DNA of 64,000 nt, from the NCBI RefSeq assembly GCF_002262885.1, contig NZ_NKYF01000001.1:434001-498000 (forward strand), in the 5' to 3' direction. The DNA comes from Pseudonocardia sp. MH-G8. GTDB taxonomy: Bacteria > Actinomycetota > Actinomycetes > Mycobacteriales > Pseudonocardiaceae. The notes below the pieces were generated by a model. That model worked only from the letters and a program-made list of their open reading frames with translations, was not told the origin of the DNA and searched no databases. Within the stretch, counting starts at the first letter, position 1. Each line of letters starts with the position of its first letter. The translations under genes and the position numbers were made by a program. Positions 19,579-27,466 of this stretch are shown one piece after another.

Positions 19579-20223
19579 TCAGACCGGGCGCCGCGCCACG
19601 AGCAGCATCTGCGGGCGCAGCGCCGGCGGCTGCGCCGGCAGCCGCAGCTCGGCGACCACCTCGAGACCGGCGTCGACCAGCATCCCGGCCAACTCCTCGG
19701 GGCGATAGAGGTGGGTCGTCCAGGACACCGGCAGGCCGCCGTAGCCCTCGGTCCGCGCGATGTCGCCGTCGCCGACGTGCGTGCCGACCACCGTCTGACC
19801 GCCGGGGACGAGCGCCTCGGCGAAGGTCCGCAGCACGCCGGGCAGCGCCTCCCGCGGGAGGTTGAACAGCGACCACCAGCCGAGCACGCCGCCGAGCGAG
19901 GCCGGCACGAGGTCGAGCTCGGTGGCCGAGGTGACGGAGAACCGCAGGTGGGGATACTGCCTGCGGGCGTGCTCGACCATGCGCGGCGACAGGTCGACGC
20001 CCGAGGCGTCCAGACCGAGCTCGGCGAGGTGTGCGGTGACGGTGCCGGGGCCGCAGCCGACGTCCAGGACCGGGCCGAGGCCGCGGACGGACTCGGCGAA
20101 CGCGGCGAGCACGGCCCGCAGCCACGGCTCCGCCTCCAACCGGCCGATCATGAGTTCCGCGTAGGCATCGGCGACCCGGTCGTAGGACTCGCGGACCGTC
20201 TCGAGGTCGGAGGGCTGCTGCAC
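19579..20223 (-). CDS. class I SAM-dependent methyltransferase
   Basis: A 214-aa methyltransferase (methyltransf_11/25 type). Motif I is VLDVGCGPGTVTAHLAELG (about residues 52-70), motif II is DASGVDLSPRMVEHAR, and GWWSLFNLPREALPGVL marks the post-II loop. The acceptor cannot be predicted. It is a single gene with a 39-bp gap to the next gene on the same strand, so it may be the last cistron of a TetR-PNPOx-methyltransferase unit. Confidence 0.87.
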   Translation of the reverse strand: MQQPSDLETVRESYDRVADAYAELMIGRLEAEPWLRAVLAAFAESVRGLGPVLDVGCGPGTVTAHLAELGLDASGVDLSPRMVEHARRQYPHLRFSVTSATELDLVPASLGGVLGWWSLFNLPREALPGVLRTFAEALVPGGQTVVGTHVGDGDIARTEGYGGLPVSWTTHLYRPEELAGMLVDAGLEVVAELRLPAQPPALRPQMLLVARRPV

Positions 20224-20262
20224 GGGGGCACCCTACGCACCGCTACCCGGCGCGGCGAGGGT

Positions 20263-20811
20263 TCAGCGCGGCGGCGCCGCCGCCCCGTCGAGCCCGGCGA
20301 GGAGTCGTTCCGGTTCGCTCGCGTAGACCGTCATCCAGCTCGGGCGCAGCCGGAAGAAGACCACGTCGGACCAGTCGAACGCGTCGTCGCCGTAGACGCC
20401 CCGCAGGTACTCGTCGATCTGCGGCCAGTCCGGTGCGGCGGGGCCGTCCACCGGGTTCAGCGTCTCGGCGACGCCGTGGACGAAGACGCCCAGTTCCTCG
20501 CCCCGCAGGTGCGCCACGCTCGCCGCGGGCCGCGCGTTCAGGTGCCGCGCCTTCGCCGCGCCCCTGCTCGTGCCGAACACCCAGCGGCCGTGCAGGAGGT
20601 GGCCGTCCACGGCGCTCACGCGCGGCTCGCCCTGCGCCGTGACGGTGGACAGGACGAGGACGCACATCCCGGTGAGCACGCGCACCACCTGCTCGGCGCT
20701 CAGGCTGCGCTCGCCCGGAGTGATGATCGAGCGCAGGTGCGCGGTCGACCGCGCGAGCGACTGGTCGATGAGGGTCTGCAGTTCCCGGATCTCCGGCTCG
20801 GTCTCGTACAC
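20263..20811 (-). CDS. pyridoxamine 5'-phosphate oxidase-like flavin protein
   Basis: A 182-aa split-barrel protein: GMCVLVLSTVTAQGEPRVSAVDGHLLHGRWVFGTSRGAAKARHLNARPAASVAHLRGEELGVFVHGVAE is the FMN/F420-binding barrel. The GTG start at 20811 is the first that keeps the family N-terminus; the frame remains open across the upstream TetR gene, which is a shadow. It is probably an FMN- or F420-dependent oxidoreductase rather than a vitamin B6 enzyme. It follows the TetR gene on the same strand by 35 bp. Confidence 0.8.
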   Translation of the reverse strand: MYETEPEIRELQTLIDQSLARSTAHLRSIITPGERSLSAEQVVRVLTGMCVLVLSTVTAQGEPRVSAVDGHLLHGRWVFGTSRGAAKARHLNARPAASVAHLRGEELGVFVHGVAETLNPVDGPAAPDWPQIDEYLRGVYGDDAFDWSDVVFFRLRPSWMTVYASEPERLLAGLDGAAAPPR

Positions 20812-20846
20812 GGGTCCAGCGTGACAGCCATACCTGACAGGGTCGG

Positions 20847-21437
20847 TCAGGGAATCCCGGGCGCCGCTCCGCAGCGCAGTCCGTCGACCAGGACGCCGAC
20901 GATCCGCCGGCCGTGCTCGGGCCCCCGCCCGGGCACGGGCCGGCACAGCTGCGCGACGGCGTGCAGGAGCTCCTCGGCACCGATGTCGCCACGGACCGCG
21001 CCCTGGGCCGCGGCGGCGTCGAGCAGCGCCGAGAGGGCGGGCTCGAGCCGCTCCAGGAAGTAGTCGGGCAGACCGGCGAACGCCGGGTCGCCCGAGTGCA
21101 GTGCCGAGGCCAGCCCGCGTTTGGTGCCGAGCAGCTCGACGTACCGGTCGATCCACCGGGTGAGCGCCTCCGCGGGCTCGAACGCGGCACCCAGCGCCGG
21201 GCCCGCTTCGGCAACGGCGTCGATCCCGCTCTCCACCACGGCCTTCACCAGGTCCGAGCGGTGCGGGAAGTGCCGGTACAGCGTGCCGACCCCGACTCCG
21301 GCCAGGTCGGTGATCTGCTTCGCGGGCGCGTCCACACCGGAGGTGTCGAAGACGCTTCGCGCGGCCTCGAGCAATGCGTCGACGTTGCGTCGCGCGTCGG
21401 CGCGGCGCCGACGCGGCGTCGGGTCCTGGGGCACCAC
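20847..21437 (-). CDS. TetR family transcriptional repressor
   Basis: A 196-aa regulator. The N-terminal HTH reads ALLEAARSVFDTSGVDAPAKQITDLAGVGVGTLYRHFPHRSDLVKAV, followed by a helical ligand domain with a C-terminal region typical of the SCO1712/TetR_C_33-like group. It is divergent from an aldo/keto reductase with a palindromic operator between them, so it very likely represses the reductase and itself. The inducer is unknown. Confidence 0.92.
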   Translation of the reverse strand: MVPQDPTPRRRRADARRNVDALLEAARSVFDTSGVDAPAKQITDLAGVGVGTLYRHFPHRSDLVKAVVESGIDAVAEAGPALGAAFEPAEALTRWIDRYVELLGTKRGLASALHSGDPAFAGLPDYFLERLEPALSALLDAAAAQGAVRGDIGAEELLHAVAQLCRPVPGRGPEHGRRIVGVLVDGLRCGAAPGIP

Positions 21438-21447
21438 GTCACCTCAC

Positions 21448-21493
21448 TTGCGTAACCGGAAAGCCTTTCCGTATAGTTCCGGAAAGACATTCC
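21448..21493 (+). promoter_or_regulatory. promoter with tandem TetR operators
   Basis: The -35 TTGCGT (21448-21453) and -10 TATAGT (21472-21477) are separated by 18 bp. The spacer holds the perfect palindrome CGGAAAGCCTTTCCG (21457-21471), and a second related site CCGGAAAGACATTCC (21479-21493) follows the -10. A bound repressor would block the rightward aldo/keto reductase promoter, and probably also the leftward tetR start at 21437. Confidence 0.7.
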
Positions 21494-21546
21494 ACTTACG
21501 GTACGGCATCTCCGCCGGGCCGACCACGCACGAACGGGAGAACACC

Positions 21547-22563
21547 GTGCAGTACCGCACCCTCGGCCGGACCGGCATCAAGGTCAGCCCCTACGCCCTC
21601 GGCGCGCTGATGTTCGCGACGCGCATGGGCAACGACCCCGGCGAGTCGGCCCGGATCATCCACAAGGCGATCGACGCCGGCATCAACGTCATCGACACCG
21701 CCGACGTCTACGGCGACTCCGAGGAGGTGGTCGGCAAGGCGCTGGAGGGCCGCCGGGACGACGTCGTGCTCGCCACCAAGTTCAGCCGCCCGACGGGGCA
21801 GGACCCGAACCACCAGGGGGCCTCGCGCCGCTGGATCATCACCGCCGTCGAGAACTCGCTGCGCCGGCTGCGGACCGACCACATCGACCTCTACCAGCTG
21901 CACCTCCCCGATCCCGACACCGACATCGAGGAGACCCTCGCCGCGCTGACCGACCTGCTCCGCAGCGGCAAGGTCCGCGCGATCGGCGCCTCCCACACCC
22001 CCGCCTCCGGAATCGTCGAGGCCCAGTGGGTGGCGCAGCGGCGCGGCCTCGCACGGTTCCACACCGAGCAGCCCGCCTACTCCATCCTCAACCGCGGCAT
22101 CGAACGCGAGATCCTGCCCACCGCCCAGCGGTTCGGCATGGGCACCCTGGTCTGGGGCCCGCTCGCCCAGGGGCTGCTCACCGGCCGCGTCCGCCGCGAC
22201 CACAACGACCTGAGCCGCGCCGGCATGTTCCGCCACCTCACCGACGAGCGCAGGCTCGACGTGGTCGAGGAGCTCGTCACCCTCGCCGCCGAGGCGGGCC
22301 TCCCCATGACCCACCTCGCGATGGCGTTCACCACCACCCACCCCGGCGTCACGTGCGCGCTCCTCGGGGCGCGAACCGAGCAGCACCTCGACGACCTGCT
22401 CGCCGGTCTGGACGTCGCCCTCTCCGACGACGTGCTCGACCGCATCGACGGGATCGTCGCGCCCGGTACCGACGTCGGCGCGCTCGACCAGGCCTACCAG
22501 CCGCCGGCCCTCGAGGACCCGAACCTGCGCCGCCGCCCCCTCGCCACCCGCGCCGCCACCTGA
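21547..22563 (+). CDS. aldo/keto reductase
   Basis: A 338-aa (alpha/beta)8 NAD(P)H-dependent reductase of the AKR13/YajO-like group. The catalytic tetrad is recognisable as D and Y in DTADVYGDSEEVVGKAL, K in VLATKFSRP and H in YQLHLPDPDTDIEETL. The cofactor-binding end is TCALLGARTEQHLDDLL. The GTG start at 21547 has CGGGAG upstream. It is controlled by the divergent TetR protein through two palindromes and is likely a xenobiotic-aldehyde or ketone detoxification enzyme. Confidence 0.92.
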   Translation: MQYRTLGRTGIKVSPYALGALMFATRMGNDPGESARIIHKAIDAGINVIDTADVYGDSEEVVGKALEGRRDDVVLATKFSRPTGQDPNHQGASRRWIITAVENSLRRLRTDHIDLYQLHLPDPDTDIEETLAALTDLLRSGKVRAIGASHTPASGIVEAQWVAQRRGLARFHTEQPAYSILNRGIEREILPTAQRFGMGTLVWGPLAQGLLTGRVRRDHNDLSRAGMFRHLTDERRLDVVEELVTLAAEAGLPMTHLAMAFTTTHPGVTCALLGARTEQHLDDLLAGLDVALSDDVLDRIDGIVAPGTDVGALDQAYQPPALEDPNLRRRPLATRAAT

Positions 22564-22580
22564 ACCCCCGGTCCTCGAAG

Positions 22581-22599
22581 CCAGGTTAGGCTGCCCTCT
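22581..22599 (+). promoter_or_regulatory. IdeR/DtxR-like iron box
   Basis: CCAGGTTAGGCTGCCCTCT matches 13 of 19 positions of the IdeR/DtxR consensus, including the AGGTTAGGCT half. It overlaps a TTAGGCT hexamer that could be the -10. It lies 22 bp before the siderophore-binding lipoprotein gene. Confidence 0.65.
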
Positions 22600-22620
22600 C
22601 GTTCGTGGAAAGGACGGGTA

Positions 22621-23616
22621 ATGGGCCGGATCGGTGCAACTCTCGGTTCCCTCGTGGCGCTGGGAGCGCTCCTCGGCACGGCCGCCTGCGGTGGTGCGGC
22701 ACCGGAGCAGGCGCCGAGCGCGCCCGCCGACGCCCCCGGCTTCCCGCGCACGGTGGCCCACGCGATGGGCGAGACCGAGATCCCGGACCGTCCGGAGCGG
22801 GTGGTGGCGCTGGACAACACCCTGTCCGGCGCCGTGCTGCTGCTCGGCACCGAGCTCGTCGGCTACACCACGCTGCAGGCCGCCGACGAGCCGCTGCCGT
22901 CCTACCTCGGCGCCGACGCGGAGCGCTTCGGCGCGAACGCGGTGCCGGTCGGGATGCTCACGAGCCCGAGCCTGGAGGCCATCGCCGCCCTCGAGCCGGA
23001 CGTCATCCTGTCGGCGAAGGTGCGCCACGCCGACCTCTACGACGAGCTGAGCCGCATCGCGCCCACCGTCTTCTCCGAGACCACCGGCCCCACCTGGAAG
23101 GACAACATCCGCCTCACGGGCCGGGTGCTCGGCTCGGAGGCGCAGGCCGAGGAGGCCATCACGGCGTTCGAGGCCCGCGCGCAGCGGGTGGGCGACGGCA
23201 TCCGCGCGGCCACCGGCACCAACCCGGTCGTCTCCGTCGTCCGGTTCGTGGACGGGCCGGCGCGCCTCTACACCGAGAGCACCTACTCCGGGGTGGTCCT
23301 CGCCGACGCCGGGCTGGCGCGGCCGCCGTCGCAGCAGGGCGGCGGGCAGTCGAGCTCGGGGCAGGTCGAGATCAGCGAGGAGCGGATCCTCGACGCCGAC
23401 GCCGACCACATCTTCGTCACCACCTACCCGGACGGCGCCGGCTCGTCGGACGCCACCCGGGCGCGGTTCACGGCCAACCCGCTGTGGGGCGAGCTCACCG
23501 GGCAGATCCACGAGGTCCCCGACCTCACCTGGATGAGCGCCGTCGGTATGCAGGGCGCGCACGCGATCCTCGACGAGCTCGCCGCGACGTTCGACGTGGA
23601 CCCGGCGCGGGACTGA
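22621..23616 (+). CDS. iron-siderophore ABC transporter substrate-binding lipoprotein
   Basis: A 331-aa protein with a signal peptide and lipobox (LLGTAACGG, Cys at about residue 23) and a class III binding fold: RTVAHAMGETEIPDRPERVVALDNTLSGAVLLLG, VPVGMLTSPSLEAIAALEPDVILSAKVRHADLYDELSRIAPTVF, and a C-terminal DLTWMSAVGMQGAHAILDELA. It is preceded by an iron box, so iron repression is expected. No permease or ATPase is adjacent, so it must share a transporter encoded elsewhere, as does its paralogue at 26426. Confidence 0.9.
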   Translation: MGRIGATLGSLVALGALLGTAACGGAAPEQAPSAPADAPGFPRTVAHAMGETEIPDRPERVVALDNTLSGAVLLLGTELVGYTTLQAADEPLPSYLGADAERFGANAVPVGMLTSPSLEAIAALEPDVILSAKVRHADLYDELSRIAPTVFSETTGPTWKDNIRLTGRVLGSEAQAEEAITAFEARAQRVGDGIRAATGTNPVVSVVRFVDGPARLYTESTYSGVVLADAGLARPPSQQGGGQSSSGQVEISEERILDADADHIFVTTYPDGAGSSDATRARFTANPLWGELTGQIHEVPDLTWMSAVGMQGAHAILDELAATFDVDPARD

Positions 23617-23690
23617 CCGGCCCGCTGTCGCCGATCACACAGGCGAGTGAGTTGCACGTTCATGTATCGCCCGGGTTGACTGGTCGCGAC

Positions 23691-23783
23691 ATGAGTGCTG
23701 CCGCGCCACCCTGCCTGTTGACCCGCCGTCGCGTGGTCGACCAGTGCCGGCGCACCGCCACGGGCTGTCGCCCGCGCGGTTGA
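23691..23783 (+). CDS. cysteine-containing regulatory leader peptide upstream of metNIQ
   Basis: A 30-codon ORF: MSAAAPPCLLTRRRVVDQCR, then continuing to a TGA at 23781. The LLTRRRxVDxxR core followed by a late Cys-Arg is the pattern of actinobacterial attenuator peptides found upstream of sulfur-metabolism genes. It has Cys at 8, 19 and 26. No Shine-Dalgarno precedes it, consistent with leaderless translation. It ends 59 bp before metN. The RNA can also form CTGGTC...GACCAG and GCGAC...GTCGC stems over the same stretch. Ribosome stalling at Cys codons is inferred, not shown. Confidence 0.75.
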   Translation: MSAAAPPCLLTRRRVVDQCRRTATGCRPRG

Positions 23784-23841
23784 CCCACTCCTCCCACTCC
23801 CACCTGCGCGCGCCGGCGATCCCGGCGTGCCTGGAGCACCC

Positions 23842-24840
23842 GTGATCTCGGTCGAACACCTGACCAAGGAATTCCCCGGCCCGGCCGGCCCCCTGCGCGC
23901 CCTCGACGACGTCAGCCTCGACGTCCCCGCCGGCACGGTCTGCGGCGTCGTCGGGCCCAGCGGCGCGGGCAAGTCCACGCTGGCGCGCTGCATCCCCCTG
24001 TTGGAGCGACCCGACTCCGGAGCGGTCCGGGTGGACGGCACCGACCTCGTCGCGCTGCGCGGCGCGGCGCTGCGGGACGCGCGCAGGCGGATCGGCGTGG
24101 TGCCGCAGGGCGACTCGCTGCTGCGCCAGCGCTCCGTCGCCGGCAACGTGGCACTGCCGCTGGAGGCCGCGGGCGCCGACCGTGCGGAGCGGCGACGGCG
24201 GGTCGGGGAGCTGCTGGAGCTGGTCGGCCTCGCCGACAAGGCCACGGCCTACCCCGACCAGCTCTCGGGCGGGCAGCGTCAGCGCGTGGCGGTGGCCCGC
24301 GCGCTCGCGGCCCGGCCGCGGGTTCTGCTGGCCGACGAGCCCACATCGGCGCTCGACCCCACGACCACCGCGTCCGTGCTCGACGTGCTGGAGCGGGCGC
24401 GCGCCGAGCTCGGGGTCACCGTCCTGGTGGTCACCCACGACATGTTCGTGGTGCGCCGCATCTGCGCCACGATCGCGGTGCTCGACCAGGGCCGTGTCGT
24501 CGAGCACGGGTCGGTGCTGGACCTGGTGACCCGCCCCGGTAGTCGCGCCGCGACGGCGCTGCTGCCCCCGCTCGACGACGCGCTCCTCCCCGACCGCGGG
24601 GTCGTCGCCGACGTCGTGCTCACCGGGGACGCCGCGGCGGGCCCGCTGCTGTCCGGTACCGCTGCGCGCCACGGCGCCGAGCTCACGCTGCTCGGCGGCG
24701 GGTTCACCGACCTCGCTGGGGTGCCCGTGGCGCGGTTCCGGATCGGGCTGGACGGCGGCGGGGCCAACGCGGCCCTGGCCGAGCTGGCCGACGCGGGCGC
24801 CGCGGTCGAGCGGGTGGGGACCCCGGTGGTGGTGGCATGA
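23842..24840 (+). CDS. metN: methionine ABC transporter ATP-binding protein
   Basis: A 332-aa ATPase. Walker A is GPSGAGKSTLARC, the Q-loop is VVPQGDSLLRQRSV, the signature is LSGGQRQRVAVARALA, and Walker B is VLLADEPTSALDP. The C-terminal roughly 75-residue domain is the regulatory NIL (methionine-sensing) domain (ATALLPPLDDALLPDRGVVADVVLTGDAA...). A GTG at 23842 with GGAG six bases upstream is preferred over the GTG at 23827. Its stop overlaps metI by 4 bp. It imports D/L-methionine or a related sulfur amino acid. Confidence 0.92.
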   Translation: MISVEHLTKEFPGPAGPLRALDDVSLDVPAGTVCGVVGPSGAGKSTLARCIPLLERPDSGAVRVDGTDLVALRGAALRDARRRIGVVPQGDSLLRQRSVAGNVALPLEAAGADRAERRRRVGELLELVGLADKATAYPDQLSGGQRQRVAVARALAARPRVLLADEPTSALDPTTTASVLDVLERARAELGVTVLVVTHDMFVVRRICATIAVLDQGRVVEHGSVLDLVTRPGSRAATALLPPLDDALLPDRGVVADVVLTGDAAAGPLLSGTAARHGAELTLLGGGFTDLAGVPVARFRIGLDGGGANAALAELADAGAAVERVGTPVVVA

Positions 24841-25523
24841 GCCGCGAGCCGACGGCCTGGGCCGAGGTGGTGGAGCTGCTCGTGCCCGCCACCGGCGAGA
24901 CCCTCTACATGGTCGGTGTCTCGACGGTGCTGGCCGCGGTGTTCGGAATCCCGCTCGGGGTGCTGCTGCACCTCACCGCACCCGGCGGGCTGCACCCCCG
25001 ACCGGCCCTGCACCGCGTGCTCGGCGCGGTGGTCGACCTCGGCCGGGCGATGCCGTTCCTGGTCCTGCTCGTGCTGCTGCTGTCGGTCACCCGGTTCCTG
25101 GTCGGCTCGACGATCGGCCCGACCGCGGCGATCGTGCCCCTCGCGGTGGGCGCGATCCCCTTCGTCGGGAGGCTCGTCCAGAACGTGCTGGCCGAGGTGC
25201 ACGTCGCGGTCGTCGAGGCCGCGGTGACCACCGGCGCCACCACGATGAAGATCGTCCGCAGCGTTCTGCTGCGGGAGACCGTGCCCGCGCTGCTGGGTGC
25301 CATCGGCGTCACCGCGATCACGCTCGTCGGCTACTCCGCGATGGCAGGCGTCGTCGGCGGCGGTGGCCTCGGCGACGTCGCCGTGCGGATCGGCTACCAG
25401 CGCTTCGACGACCGCGTGCTGTGGAGCACCGTGCTCGTCCTCGCCGTGCTGACCTCCCTGGTCCAGCTCGGTTTCACCCTCGCGGCCCGGCGGCTGGACC
25501 GCCGCCGGCACGCGTCTGCCTGA
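24837..25523 (+). CDS. metI: methionine ABC transporter permease
   Basis: A 228-aa permease with five membrane helices and the EAA-loop EVHVAVVEAAVTTGATTMKIVRSVLLRE, then LLGAIGVTAITLVGYSAMAGVVGGGGLGDVAVRIGYQR, which is highly typical of MetI. The ATG overlaps the metN stop. Length is normal for the family. Confidence 0.94.
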   Translation: MSREPTAWAEVVELLVPATGETLYMVGVSTVLAAVFGIPLGVLLHLTAPGGLHPRPALHRVLGAVVDLGRAMPFLVLLVLLLSVTRFLVGSTIGPTAAIVPLAVGAIPFVGRLVQNVLAEVHVAVVEAAVTTGATTMKIVRSVLLRETVPALLGAIGVTAITLVGYSAMAGVVGGGGLGDVAVRIGYQRFDDRVLWSTVLVLAVLTSLVQLGFTLAARRLDRRRHASA

Positions 25524-25547
25524 CCTTCCCGGAAGGACCCGCCCGTC

Positions 25548-26378
25548 ATGCGACTGCGCTCTGCGCTCCTGTCCACCGTCGCCGCGCTCACGGCCGCTGT
25601 CACGCTCGCCGCCTGCGGCGCCGGTGCGCCCGAGGCCGCGGCACCCACCGACCCGGCCGCCCCGCTGCGCGTCGGCGTCTCCCCCACCCCGCACGGGCAG
25701 ATCCTGCGCTACGTCGCCGACGAGCTCGCCCCGGCGCACGACCTGCAGATCGACATCGTCGAGTTCACCGACTACGTGCAGCCCAACACCGCGCTGGTCG
25801 ACGGCTCGCTCGACGCGAACTACTTCCAGACCGTGCCCTACCTCGAGGAGTTCACCGCCACCAGTGGCGCCGACCTCGCCTGGGTCGCGCCGGTGCACAT
25901 CGAGCCGCTGGGTCTCTACTCGAGCAGCCTGACCGACCTCGCCGCGCTGCCCGACGGCGCCACGATCGGCGTCGCGAACGACGCCACCAACGAGGCACGC
26001 GGCCTGCAACTGCTCGCCGCCCACGGCCTGATCACCCTCACCCCGGGCGCGGAGGCCACCGCCACTCCGCGCGACATCGCGACCAACCCGAAGAACCTGC
26101 AGTTCAGCGAGCTCGAGGCGGCGCAGCTGCCCCGCAGCCTCGAGGACACCGACGCCTCGGTGGTCAACGGCAACTACGCGATCGACGCCGGCCTGAACCC
26201 GGCGCAGGACGCGATCGTGCTCGAGTCGGCCGAGGGCAACCCGAACGCCAACGGCCTGGTGACCCGCACCGAGCTGCAGACCGACCCGCGGATCACGACG
26301 CTGGCGCAGCTGCTGGCCTCGCCCGAGGTGAAGGCCTACATCGAACAGACATTCGCGGGCGCGGTCATCCCCGTCTGA
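25548..26378 (+). CDS. metQ: methionine ABC transporter substrate-binding lipoprotein, NlpA/MetQ family
   Basis: A 276-aa lipoprotein with lipobox TLAACGAG (Cys about residue 24) and NlpA-family segments: LRVGVSPTPHGQILRYVADELAPAHDLQIDIVEFTDYVQPNTALVDGSLDANYFQTVPYLEEF, then GATIGVANDATNEARGLQLLA and VVNGNYAIDAGLNPAQDAIVLE. It completes the metNIQ operon whose 5' leader encodes the cysteine-containing peptide. Some family members prefer cystine or other sulfur compounds, so substrate certainty is moderate. Confidence 0.93.
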   Translation: MRLRSALLSTVAALTAAVTLAACGAGAPEAAAPTDPAAPLRVGVSPTPHGQILRYVADELAPAHDLQIDIVEFTDYVQPNTALVDGSLDANYFQTVPYLEEFTATSGADLAWVAPVHIEPLGLYSSSLTDLAALPDGATIGVANDATNEARGLQLLAAHGLITLTPGAEATATPRDIATNPKNLQFSELEAAQLPRSLEDTDASVVNGNYAIDAGLNPAQDAIVLESAEGNPNANGLVTRTELQTDPRITTLAQLLASPEVKAYIEQTFAGAVIPV

Positions 26379-26383
26379 CGAAC

Positions 26384-26402
26384 CGAGGCTAGGCTTCCCT
26401 CA
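26384..26402 (+). promoter_or_regulatory. IdeR/DtxR-like iron box
   Basis: CGAGGCTAGGCTTCCCTCA matches 13 of 19 consensus positions and overlaps TAGGCT, a candidate -10. It separates metQ from the second siderophore-binding gene and indicates that the latter has its own iron-controlled promoter. Confidence 0.6.
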
Positions 26403-26425
26403 GTTTTCTGCGAGAGGGAGTCTCG

Positions 26426-27418
26426 ATGAGATGGACGGCGGCGGTCGGGGTACTGGTCCTCGCGCTGGTGGCGGGTTGCGGCGGGGCCTCCGAGGCGCCG
26501 ACGGGCGGAGCCGGCAACACGGAGGTCGCCACCGGCGGCCGCCTCTTCTCCACCGCGGACGAGGCCACCGCGCGCCTGGGCGCCGACGTCGGCCCGGGCG
26601 TCTTCCCGCGCACGATCACCCATGCCCGCGGCACCACGCGCCTGGAGCGCAAGCCGGAGCGGGTCGTGGTGCTCGACACCGGCGAGATCGACGCGGCGCT
26701 CGCGCTGGGCACCGTCCCGGTCGGCACCGTGAGCCCGAACGGCACCATCCCCTCCTACCTGCAGCCCCAGCTCACCGGCAGCACGAACGTCGGCTCGCTC
26801 GACGGGCTGCGACTGGAGGCGATCGCGGCGCTGCAACCAGATCTGATCCTGGGCAGCCAGCTGCGGGTCGACGACCTCTACGACGAGCTGTCCGCGATCG
26901 CGCCCACCGTGCTGAGCATCCGGCCCGGCTACCCGTGGAAGGAGAACCTGCTGCTCGCCGGCGCCGCGCTCGGCGAGGAGACGCGGGCCACCGAGCTGCT
27001 CAACGACTACCAGCGCCGCGCCGACGCCATCCGCGCCGGCCTCACCGATCCGCCCACGATCTCGCTGCTGCGGTTCATGCCCGAGCGCATCCGGCTCTAC
27101 GGCAACCTCTCGATGATCGGCGTCGTCCTGCGCGATGTCGGCCTGCGCCGCCCGGCCAACCAGGACATCGAGGAACTCGCCACGGAGATCTCGACGGAGC
27201 GGATCTCGGAGGCCGACGCCGACTGGGTCTTCTACTCCAGCTACGGCCCGAAGGACGGCACGGCCGAGGGCGGGGTCGTGGGCGGCGAGCTGTGGAACCG
27301 GCTCCCGGCCGTGCAGCGCGGCACCGCGCTGCCGGTCGACGACGAGGTGTGGTTCCTCGGCCTCGGCCCCACCGGGGTCAACCTCGTCCTCGACGACCTG
27401 CAGGAGATCCTCGGCTGA
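26426..27418 (+). CDS. iron-siderophore ABC transporter substrate-binding lipoprotein
   Basis: A 330-aa lipoprotein with lipobox ALVAGCGG (Cys about residue 17) and the same fold as the 22621 protein: RTITHARGTTRLERKPERVVVLDTGEIDAALALG, LRLEAIAALQPDLILGSQLRVDDLYDELSAIAPTVL, VWFLGLGPTGVNLVLDDLQ. The two proteins are clearly related but diverged paralogues on either side of metNIQ. It has its own iron box and no dedicated permease. A strong hairpin terminates it. Confidence 0.9.
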   Translation: MRWTAAVGVLVLALVAGCGGASEAPTGGAGNTEVATGGRLFSTADEATARLGADVGPGVFPRTITHARGTTRLERKPERVVVLDTGEIDAALALGTVPVGTVSPNGTIPSYLQPQLTGSTNVGSLDGLRLEAIAALQPDLILGSQLRVDDLYDELSAIAPTVLSIRPGYPWKENLLLAGAALGEETRATELLNDYQRRADAIRAGLTDPPTISLLRFMPERIRLYGNLSMIGVVLRDVGLRRPANQDIEELATEISTERISEADADWVFYSSYGPKDGTAEGGVVGGELWNRLPAVQRGTALPVDDEVWFLGLGPTGVNLVLDDLQEILG

Positions 27419-27423
27419 TCAGG

Positions 27424-27466
27424 CCGTGAGTGGATACGGGTGCCGTACCCACTCACGGGGGGTTTT
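27424..27466. terminator. intrinsic terminator shared by convergent genes
   Basis: CCGTGAGTGGATACGG (27424-27439) pairs with CCGTACCCACTCACGG (27443-27458) with one mismatch and a 3-nt loop, followed by GGGGTTTTCC. It overlaps the stop codon of the convergent TetR gene. Confidence 0.85.

Noticed and set aside
23641..23841. SAM-IV-like riboswitch upstream of metN (CATGAGTGC similarity).
   Set aside because: The conserved GGCAACC core and the expected helices are missing; the match falls within the leader-peptide ORF, which explains it better.
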